DNA of 5,461 nucleotides, from positions 1-5,461 of the forward strand of contig RFJF01000434.1 of NCBI GenBank assembly GCA_003695455.1, read 5' to 3'. This document shows positions 1-4,349 of the stretch, one piece after another (the first letter of the stretch is position 1; the number at the start of each line of letters is the position of its first letter). The notes beneath the pieces were generated by a model that saw only the letters and a program-made list of their open reading frames with translations, searched no databases and was not told the DNA's origin. A program made the position numbers and the translations under genes. This DNA is from Chloroflexota bacterium (GTDB lineage Bacteria; Chloroflexota; Anaerolineae; 4572-78; J111).

Positions 1-420
1 GAACCCGGCGCGATTATTGTTGAGATGACTCTCGGTGCTGATTTGTACGGTGAATTGAACGGTAAACCCCTGCGTGCGGCTGAGTACCGGCGGGGCCGAC
101 AGGTGAAAATAGCCGGCTTTGTCAGAGGTTGCCGGCGTGGTGTTCAACCGAACGCCATCGCTGAGTTGGGTCTGCTGGGCACTGGCGCCAAAAATAGGGT
201 TAGTGAGATAGGTGAAGTTACCCTGACTGGCGGGCAGGGTGCCCAGCGAACCGTTGTACAATTCGGTGGGCACACCCACCAGTGGCGGGCTGTTGGTGGC
301 CTGTGCAGAAATGGGGCCGGATTGAGCGCGGGCCGCCGGCGTGTGCCCGGCGTCGAACAGGATTAAAACGGCAGCGGTCAACCCAACACCGAGTGCGGTT
401 GCTAAAAAGAGCTTTTTCAT
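1..420 (-). CDS. Secreted beta-rich surface protein, N-terminal part (truncated by window edge)
   Basis: The 140 visible residues begin at an ATG at 420-418 and stay open to the left edge, so the C-terminus is missing. The start is a classic Sec signal peptide: MKK, then a hydrophobic stretch (about residues 4-22), then a likely signal peptidase I site after A-R-A (residue 32). The mature part is rich in Ser, Thr, Asn, Pro and Gln with alternating hydrophobics, as in beta-sandwich modules. It holds an YNGSLGT segment (55-61), AGYF (102-105), a strand-like FTVQFTVQI (119-127) and SESHLNNNRAGF-like text at the end. From memory this pattern resembles the modules named choice-of-anchor Y, found in cyanobacterial and Chloroflexota surface proteins; I could not search for it. 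It is probably exported and may be anchored by a missing C-terminal sorting domain. A GGGGG run 3 nt before the ATG is a poor, close ribosome site. The gene is real; its exact family is uncertain. Confidence 0.8.
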   Translation of the reverse strand, partial: MKKLFLATALGVGLTAAVLILFDAGHTPAARAQSGPISAQATNSPPLVGVPTELYNGSLGTLPASQGNFTYLTNPIFGASAQQTQLSDGVRLNTTPATSDKAGYFHLSAPPVLSRTQGFTVQFTVQISTESHLNNNRAGF

Positions 421-506
421 TTTCCCCCGAGAAAAAGATAAAATTTGGGCGCGGTTCATTTGCATACTGCACCACCGGTATAAAATCCGTGCTGTTTTCC
501 GCGAGG

Positions 507-527
507 TGCGTGTTGCGTATTGCGTGT
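507..527. repeat. Three tandem 7-bp repeats (TGCGTRT)
   Basis: Three heptamers sit head to tail: TGCGTGT, TGCGTAT and TGCGTGT. They overlap the left arm of the inverted repeat at 509-545. Short tandem heptamers of this sort are known from cyanobacterial intergenic DNA (STRR elements), and similar ones occur in Chloroflexota as I recall. Their function is unknown. Confidence 0.65.
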
Positions 528-545
528 TACGGCACACGCAACACG
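509..545. repeat. 10-bp perfect inverted repeat with alternative inner hairpin
   Basis: CGTGTTGCGT (509-518) is the exact reverse complement of ACGCAACACG (536-545), leaving 17 bases between. An inner alternative pairs GCGTGT (522-527) with ACACGC (534-539) around a 6-base loop. The repeat lies about 90-125 bp upstream of the secreted-protein gene. It could be an operator or simply a decayed dispersed repeat. There is no T tract, so it is not an intrinsic terminator. Confidence 0.55.
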
Positions 546-599
546 TCCCACGTGCGGAGTTAACGGATGCGTAGGCCGGACGTAGGTTGAGCAACCACT

Positions 600-639
600 G
601 CCCGTTTTTTCCTCGTCAAGTAGCGGCGGCAAAACGGGC
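600..639. repeat. 9-bp perfect inverted repeat GCCCGTTTT / AAAACGGGC
   Basis: The arms are 600-608 and 631-639 with a 22-base spacer. A TATACT hexamer begins two bases beyond the right arm, so a protein bound to these arms would sit just upstream of a possible promoter. The role is unknown. Confidence 0.55.
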
Positions 640-652
640 GTATACTGATGCG

Positions 653-787
653 GTCAAATCGGTGGGGGCCGGCTGCTAATACCCGCGCAGCCTCCGGGAA
701 GCGAGGCTGTTGGCCGCCGGCTCCACACTGTCCAACAAAAACGCGCCCTGCGCTGAAAAAGCCGAGCGAATTCACGCTCGGCTTTTG
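653..787 (+). ncRNA. Candidate small structured RNA ending at an intrinsic terminator
   Basis: This is a hypothesis built from three elements in order. First, TATACT at 641-646 could be a -10 box, though I see no good -35. Next is a nested stem-loop: GGGGCCGGC (665-673) pairs with GCCGGCTCC (716-724) with one G-T pair, enclosing CAGCCTC (688-694) paired to GAGGCTG (703-709) around an 8-base loop. Last, the terminator hairpin at 761-782 is followed by TTTT. GGCTGC (671-676) can instead pair with GCAGCC (687-692), which would disrupt both stems. A plus-strand transcript would be about 135 nt and non-coding. I could not match it to any known RNA family. The same DNA read on the minus strand could instead be a leader of the secreted-protein gene. 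Confidence 0.22.
756..786 (-). terminator. Intrinsic (Rho-independent) terminator, bidirectional in form
   Basis: GCCGAGCG (761-768) pairs perfectly with CGCTCGGC (775-782) around the loop AATTCA. It is flanked by AAAAA on the left and TTTT on the right, so either strand gives a GC-rich hairpin followed by a U tract. It lies about 25 nt past the hydrolase stop codon and so most likely ends that minus-strand transcript. It could also stop any plus-strand transcript arriving from the left. Confidence 0.9.
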
Positions 788-811
788 TGATTCCGGCGGG
801 AATTGCAGAGG

Positions 812-1813
812 CTACCACACGCCCGGAATGCCTTTTTCAAGCTGAATGGTGGTAACCACCTGCCCGTGGTCAGATTCCCACGGCGGCACGCGGTCATCGC
901 TGAGCGTGTCATCCACCAGGTGGTCGTTGAACACTTTCACATACTCCACGTACCCCAACCGCTGCGGATTCTGGCGCACAAATTCCTGGCTGACCAGCAC
1001 GTGGTCCAGGCTGTCGTAGTGGCCGTTGTGCAGGTGGGTGTAGTAGACATCGCGGTAGCTCTGCCGGGCCTGAATTTCTTTGACGTTGTACAGATGCACA
1101 TCCCACAGACGGGCTTTTTGTTCCCGTTTCAGGTTGCGCCACGGCTCCGAGCCGTACAGAATAGTGCTGGTCACGGCGGTGCCGTCGTCGTTAAAATCGC
1201 CCATGACTATGACCGGGTCGTTCCGGTCTTGCAGCGCTTCCAGCAAAATGTGGCGCAGGGCGGTGGTTTCGGCAGCGCGAATCATCAGTGAGCGGGCGTG
1301 GCCCATCGCCCGTTCACGGGGGTCGTGCGGGTCCACGTCTTCTTTGATTTTTGGCCGTTTTGATTTGAGATGCACCACAAACAGGTTCAAAATCAAATCA
1401 TCCCGAATGTGGAGTTTGGCTTGCAGTACCGGCCGGGAAAATTGAGTAATGGGGATTTGCGTGCCTTCAAATTCCAGAATGGCGGCTTCCGGAAAATCAA
1501 CATACACTTCGTAATCAATGGCCTCAAACCGGGAAACCAGCGCCACGGCCGGCCCGCGACCGTTGCGCTCGCCCATTCTGATGCTGGCGCCATCGTATTG
1601 GTGACTCAGAGACAGCGCTTTTTGCAGCGCCGGCAGGTGAAACAACTCCTGAAAGCCCACAATATCGGCATCCATTTTGTTGAGTTGGTTGGCAATCCAC
1701 TTCACTTTCCTGTCAAACTGCTCTTTGGTATACTTGCGGTTGTAATATTGCTCTTCCGGCAGCGCCAGATTGTACAAGTTAAACGTTCCAACCTTAAAAT
1801 GTTTCCGTTCCAC
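812..1813 (-). CDS. Endonuclease/exonuclease/phosphatase (EEP) fold metal-dependent hydrolase
   Basis: A complete 333-residue protein of the EEP (DNase I/ExoIII-like) superfamily, whose members cut phosphodiester or phosphomonoester bonds with Mg2+ or a similar metal. The full active-site set is visible in order: TFNLYNL (N12), GFQEL (catalytic metal ligand E56), VVHLKSKRP (H148, K150), GDFND (D206, N208), SLDHVLVS (D270) and SDHGQV (D315, H316). There is no signal peptide or membrane segment, so it is likely cytoplasmic. The HLKSKRP form resembles bacterial EEP nucleases more than sphingomyelinases, but the substrate cannot be told from sequence. The start chosen is GTG at 1813-1811, because a perfect AGGAGG lies 6 nt before it and the homologous fold begins immediately after. 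In-frame ATGs at 1831 and 1861 lie on or before that site. It is a single gene, divergent from the channel pair and closed by the terminator at 756-786. Confidence 0.93.
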   Translation of the reverse strand: MERKHFKVGTFNLYNLALPEEQYYNRKYTKEQFDRKVKWIANQLNKMDADIVGFQELFHLPALQKALSLSHQYDGASIRMGERNGRGPAVALVSRFEAIDYEVYVDFPEAAILEFEGTQIPITQFSRPVLQAKLHIRDDLILNLFVVHLKSKRPKIKEDVDPHDPRERAMGHARSLMIRAAETTALRHILLEALQDRNDPVIVMGDFNDDGTAVTSTILYGSEPWRNLKREQKARLWDVHLYNVKEIQARQSYRDVYYTHLHNGHYDSLDHVLVSQEFVRQNPQRLGYVEYVKVFNDHLVDDTLSDDRVPPWESDHGQVVTTIQLEKGIPGVW

Positions 1814-1819
1814 GGCAAG

Positions 1820-1825
1820 CCTCCT
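1820..1825 (-). promoter_or_regulatory. Shine-Dalgarno AGGAGG that fixes the GTG start of the hydrolase
   Basis: Read on the minus strand, AGGAGG is followed by a 6-nt spacer and then GTG at 1813. The upstream ATG at 1831 would make this site part of the coding sequence, which argues against it. Confidence 0.85.
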
Positions 1826-1832
1826 GGTCATG

Positions 1833-1861
1833 TTTTTAAAACTGTAACAGGTGTTGCTCAA
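1833..1861 (-). promoter_or_regulatory. Possible promoter of the hydrolase gene
   Basis: On the minus strand, TTGAGC (1861-1856) and TAAAAA (1838-1833) are separated by 17 bp, each matching 4 of 6 bases of the sigma-70 consensus. Transcription would start just before the ribosome site, giving a leader of only about 13 nt. The divergent spacer also holds GTTTT-T-AAAAC (1832-1842) and CTGT-A-ACAG (1842-1850), two small palindromes that might be operator half-sites. This is weak evidence. Confidence 0.25.
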
Positions 1862-1892
1862 TTATGCAATCGAACCAAAGTCATATTTTCAC

Positions 1893-1897
1893 AGGAG
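1893..1897 (+). promoter_or_regulatory. Shine-Dalgarno AGGAG that fixes the TTG start of the pore protein
   Basis: AGGAG is followed by a 7-nt A-rich spacer and then TTG at 1905. It is the only good ribosome site in the divergent region on this strand, which supports the TTG over an earlier in-frame GTG at 1851. Confidence 0.8.
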
Positions 1898-1904
1898 AAA
1901 AAAT

Positions 1905-3008
1905 TTGCAGATTTTGAACGTCATTTTGCGGGCCGTGGTTTTTTCTGCGGGATTGGCAATTGTCATCAGTACCCTGCTGTCTGCGGTGCGCACATTTGTG
2001 GTGCCGCGCAGCGAAAACGTGGTCATCACGCGGATCGTTTTTCGAGTGGTGCTGTTTCTGTTTCAACTCAGAGTGCGCCGGCTCAAAACATACCGCGAGC
2101 GGGACCGGCTGATGGCCTTTTTTTCGCCGGTGGCGCTGCTGTGCCTGCCGGTGGTCTGGCTGACGCTGGTAACTATTGGCTACACCGGTATTTTTTGGGC
2201 GCTGGGGGTTCGGCCGGTGTACGATGCATTTTTGCTGAGCGGTTCGTCGCTGTTGACGCTGGGCTTTGCGCCGGTGGATGGCCTGATGCAAATGCTCATC
2301 TCATTTTCCGAGGCCACGTTGGGGTTGATTCTGGTAGCCCTGCTGATTTCATATTTGCCCACCATGTTCACCGCCTTCACCGAGCGCGAAACCGCGGTGA
2401 GCATGCTTGAAATCCGGGCCGGCGCGCCGCCCAATGCGGCAGAAATGATTTTGCGAATGCACCGCATCAAGGGCTTGCAGTACCTGACCGAAGAATGGGT
2501 GAAATGGGAAAAGTGGTTTGTGGATTTGGAGCAAACGCACACCTCGCTGATTCCGCTGGTCTTTTTTCGCTCGCCGCACGTGGGGCAGAGTTGGGTGGTG
2601 GCTGCCGGCACGGTTCTCGATGCGGCCTCAATTACCGCCTCAACCATTGACAAGCCCCGTGATGCTCACGCCGAATTGTGTATTCGGGCCGGGTATCTGG
2701 CCCTGCGCAACATTGTGGATTTTTTCCAACTGCCCCACAACGATAACCCCCATCCCGGCGACCCTATCAGCGTCAGCCGTGCCGAGTACGACACGGTGTA
2801 CGACCAACTGGTTGCCGCCGGTGTGCCGGTCAAGCCGGACCGCGAGCAGGCCTGGCGTGATTTTGCCGGCTGGCGGGTGAATTACGACCGGGTGCTGCTG
2901 ATTCTGGCCGGGTTGACCATGGCCCCGGACGCCCCCTGGTCCGGCGACCGGGCCATCCGTGAAATGCCGGCTGTATTTTCGCGGAGCCGCACGAACTCGT
3001 ATAATTAA
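1905..3008 (+). CDS. Pore-loop membrane protein, two-TM potassium-channel-like with degenerate filter
   Basis: A 367-residue protein starting at TTG. One hydrophobic helix lies near residues 6-28. A short amphipathic stretch follows, then a channel-like unit: a helix at about 70-100, a pore-loop segment LLSGSSLLTLGFA (110-122) and a helix at about 128-152. The TLGFA sits where potassium channels carry T-V-G-Y-G, so the protein is probably a relative of the two-TM ion-channel family with an altered filter. Residues 160-367 form a soluble, mostly helical tail with Trp- and His-rich text such as EWVKWEKWFVDLEQTH (197-212), FFRSPHVGQSWV (220-231) and LCIRAGYLALRNIVDFF (258-274). This is a pattern I recall from uncharacterised actinobacterial and Chloroflexota proteins annotated as two-pore-type channel homologues. 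Ion selectivity is unknown. The stop lies 6 nt before the next gene, a full potassium channel, so co-expression is very likely. Confidence 0.82.
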   Translation: MQILNVILRAVVFSAGLAIVISTLLSAVRTFVVPRSENVVITRIVFRVVLFLFQLRVRRLKTYRERDRLMAFFSPVALLCLPVVWLTLVTIGYTGIFWALGVRPVYDAFLLSGSSLLTLGFAPVDGLMQMLISFSEATLGLILVALLISYLPTMFTAFTERETAVSMLEIRAGAPPNAAEMILRMHRIKGLQYLTEEWVKWEKWFVDLEQTHTSLIPLVFFRSPHVGQSWVVAAGTVLDAASITASTIDKPRDAHAELCIRAGYLALRNIVDFFQLPHNDNPHPGDPISVSRAEYDTVYDQLVAAGVPVKPDREQAWRDFAGWRVNYDRVLLILAGLTMAPDAPWSGDRAIREMPAVFSRSRTNSYN

Positions 3009-3014
3009 GGTCTC

Positions 3015-4157
3015 ATGAACGCCCAAACCAACTCGCAGCGTTTCAAACATTTCAGAAAATGGATACGCACCCGGCCAGACAGCTACTTTGCCCTGATTCT
3101 GGTGCCGGTACTGATTTTGGTCGGGACCGTAGCCTACATTCTTATCGAACGGTGGTCGCTGGCGGATGCGCTGTATGCTACCGTGGTTACCGTGACCACG
3201 GTGGGCTACGGCGATTTTACGCCGGTAACACCGGCCGGTAGAATTTTTACCACATTTTTTATTCTGGCCGCCGTGGGCGTGGTCAGCTACGCTATTTCCA
3301 CTCTGGCAGCGTTTGTGATTCAGCGTCAAAAAGACCGGTTTGCCGCAAAAATGCAGGAGAGAAAAATGAAACAGCTTGCGGGGTTGCAAAATCACGTTAT
3401 TCTGTGTGGGGGTGGTGCAGTGGGTACAGCAGCCATCATAGAACTGCGGCGGACCAAAGTTCCGGTGGTGCTGGTTGAGTCGAACATTGAGGCGCTGCGC
3501 ACTGCGCTGCTGTTTTTGCGGGATGCCAATTTTGATGGAAAACTGCCAAATTCGGATGCGGCGGAATATTTTACGCCCCAAATATCTGATGATGAAGATG
3601 CTTCGCCGATGGAACTGGCCGCTGAAACCGGCGTGCTGTATTTGCAGGAAGACCCCACCCAGGACCGCACCCTGGTGCGGGCCGGGTTATCGCGGGCGCG
3701 GGCGTTGATTGCCGCGCTGGACACCGACAAAGACAACCTGTTTGTGGTACTCAGCGCCCGACAACTGGCAGAGCAAACGCATAATTCCCGGTTGCAAATT
3801 ATCAGCCGGCTGGTGGATGAAAACAATCGCGGTAAACTCCACGCTGCCGGGGCCAACCGTATTCATTCGCTGGATATGGTGGGCGGGGTTCAAATGGCGC
3901 TCAGCGCCGTTCACCCGGAAATGTCGGAATTTTGGCAGCGATTTTTACAGCCGCAAAATCGGCGTATTCAGTTTGAAACCATGGCTGTTTCGCCGGAGTC
4001 TGAATTGGCAGGCAAAACCGTGGCCCAAATTCGGGCAGAAACGGGAAAGGTGGTGGTTATCATCCGGCACAGCCAGACCGAAGAACTATTGCTGCCCGAG
4101 CCGGACACGCCTGTTCAACCCGGTCAAACCCTCATCGTTTTGCGGTTGACACAATGA
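3015..4157 (+). CDS. MthK-like potassium channel with C-terminal RCK (TrkA-N/TrkA-C) domains
   Basis: A 380-residue ligand-gated potassium channel subunit of the inner membrane. Visible in order: a basic N-terminus (1-20); helix 1 (about 24-44); pore helix and perfect selectivity filter TTVGYGD (61-67); helix 2 (about 77-102); a charged linker (103-120); an RCK N-lobe (127-about 265) with Rossmann glycines in CGGGAVG (131-137) and the ribose-contacting acidic E155; and a TrkA-C-like lobe (about 320-378) ending PVQPGQTLIVLRL. Such channels tetramerise and open on binding a ligand to an RCK ring. The nucleotide-site region departs from the family: about 35 extra residues, very acidic (DDEDAS, 192-197), come before LYLQEDPTQD, where relatives usually read GDAT. 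The start ATG has only a weak AAGG overlapping the previous stop codon, which suggests translational coupling to the pore protein upstream. A stronger internal start at residue 118 is described separately. Confidence 0.95.
   Translation: MNAQTNSQRFKHFRKWIRTRPDSYFALILVPVLILVGTVAYILIERWSLADALYATVVTVTTVGYGDFTPVTPAGRIFTTFFILAAVGVVSYAISTLAAFVIQRQKDRFAAKMQERKMKQLAGLQNHVILCGGGAVGTAAIIELRRTKVPVVLVESNIEALRTALLFLRDANFDGKLPNSDAAEYFTPQISDDEDASPMELAAETGVLYLQEDPTQDRTLVRAGLSRARALIAALDTDKDNLFVVLSARQLAEQTHNSRLQIISRLVDENNRGKLHAAGANRIHSLDMVGGVQMALSAVHPEMSEFWQRFLQPQNRRIQFETMAVSPESELAGKTVAQIRAETGKVVVIIRHSQTEELLLPEPDTPVQPGQTLIVLRLTQ
3355..3368 (+). promoter_or_regulatory. Internal Shine-Dalgarno and ATG for a free RCK domain
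   Basis: Inside the channel gene, AGGAG (3355-3359) is followed by 6 nt and an in-frame ATG (3366-3368, codon 118). This is a better ribosome site than the gene's own. It sits exactly in the linker between helix 2 and the RCK domain. Initiation here would give a 263-residue soluble RCK protein. Archaeal MthK is known to make a separate RCK domain from an internal Met (residue 107), which forms the other half of its gating ring. Use of this site here is inferred. Confidence 0.55.
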
Positions 4158-4240
4158 GTCTTTTGGAATTGGATACCGCAATCTGCTGCCTGACAGGAGA
4201 CAGACCCAGCCTGCGGCACAGCAACGAGAATGAAAATTAA
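4154..4240 (+). other. Doubtful 28-codon micro-ORF overlapping the channel stop (ATGA)
   Basis: An ATG overlaps the channel's TGA stop in the ATGA arrangement typical of coupled genes, and opens a 28-codon frame ending at TAA. There is no Shine-Dalgarno before it, no recognised motif and a random-looking composition. It is listed only because of the overlap; it is probably not a gene. Confidence 0.1.
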
Positions 4241-4255
4241 CAATTCACCGGTTGG

Positions 4256-4282
4256 GAGACCCGTCGCTGCGCTCAGGGTGAC
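4256..4282. repeat. Dispersed-type intergenic repeat with ACCC/GGGT ends
   Basis: GAGACCC, then CGCTGCGCTCAGGGTGAC within a few bases, closely resembles a widespread bacterial intergenic repeat that I remember in forms such as GACCCTTCGCTTCGCTCAGG (or AGCGAAGCGAAG on the other strand). ACCC (4259-4262) and GGGT (4276-4279) can pair. It shows one copy only in this window, so the repeat nature rests on memory, not on a second copy. Confidence 0.4.
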
Positions 4283-4298
4283 ATACCTGAGACTCACG

Positions 4299-4333
4299 CC
4301 CTAATTCCTGACTCCCGACCCCTGAATCCTGGT
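4299..4333. repeat. Five degenerate tandem 7-bp repeats (YCCYGAM-like)
   Basis: Five consecutive heptamers fit one pattern: CCCTAAT, TCCTGAC, TCCCGAC, CCCTGAA and TCCTGGT. They end just before the Shine-Dalgarno of the fusion gene. Their sequence differs from the TGCGTRT heptamers at 507-527 but the period is the same. Confidence 0.55.
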
Positions 4334-4338
4334 TTTAC

Positions 4339-4344
4339 AGGAGG
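4339..4344 (+). promoter_or_regulatory. Shine-Dalgarno AGGAGG of the GGCT-PPOX fusion gene
   Basis: A perfect AGGAGG lies 5 nt before the ATG at 4350, supporting strong translation and this start. No terminator is visible in the 192 bp after the channel gene, so read-through from the channel pair remains possible. Confidence 0.85.
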
Positions 4345-4349
4345 CAACT

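Larger units (their letters stand above)
421..811. other. Gene-free intergenic region between two minus-strand genes
   Basis: These 391 bp lie between the start of the secreted-protein gene and the stop of the hydrolase gene. I see no believable coding sequence: the short open frames lack ribosome sites and have no recognisable protein character. The stretch contains heptamer repeats, a GCCCGTTTT inverted repeat, a nested stem-loop and an intrinsic terminator, all listed separately. It must also carry the promoter of the secreted-protein gene, because the terminator cuts that gene off from the hydrolase gene. I could not find a convincing -35/-10 pair for it. Confidence 0.7.

Noticed and set aside
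650..760. Riboswitch (cobalamin or cyclic-di-GMP type) in the structured intergenic stretch
   Set aside because: Short words such as GGGAAGC and GCCTCCGG recall these classes, but the conserved boxes do not occur in the right order or spacing, and neither flanking gene fits such control.
803..1291. Plus-strand open frame antisense to the hydrolase C-terminus
   Set aside because: It mirrors the hydrolase gene, which has all active-site motifs. The frame is Val/His/Gln-rich and has no ribosome site.
1851..1904. GTG at 1851 as an earlier start of the pore protein
   Set aside because: There is no Shine-Dalgarno before it, and the AGGAG at 1893 would fall inside the coding region. The 18 added residues are polar and unlike a membrane-protein N-terminus. 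TTG at 1905 is better supported.
1370..2410. Long plus-strand open frame (346 codons) antisense to the hydrolase and overlapping the pore-protein gene
   Set aside because: It covers parts of two well-supported genes in another frame, has no ribosome site, and its translation is low-complexity with no recognisable fold. It is a by-product of GC-rich codon use.
2640..3581. Minus-strand open frame of 313 codons antisense to the channel pair
   Set aside because: It lies wholly inside two plus-strand genes with clear motifs. Its translation is rich in His, Gln, Gly and Arg, typical of a shadow frame.
4158..4349. Intrinsic terminator after the channel gene
   Set aside because: No GC-rich hairpin followed by a T tract is present. 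The only pairing elements are the short ACCC/GGGT ends of the dispersed-type repeat.
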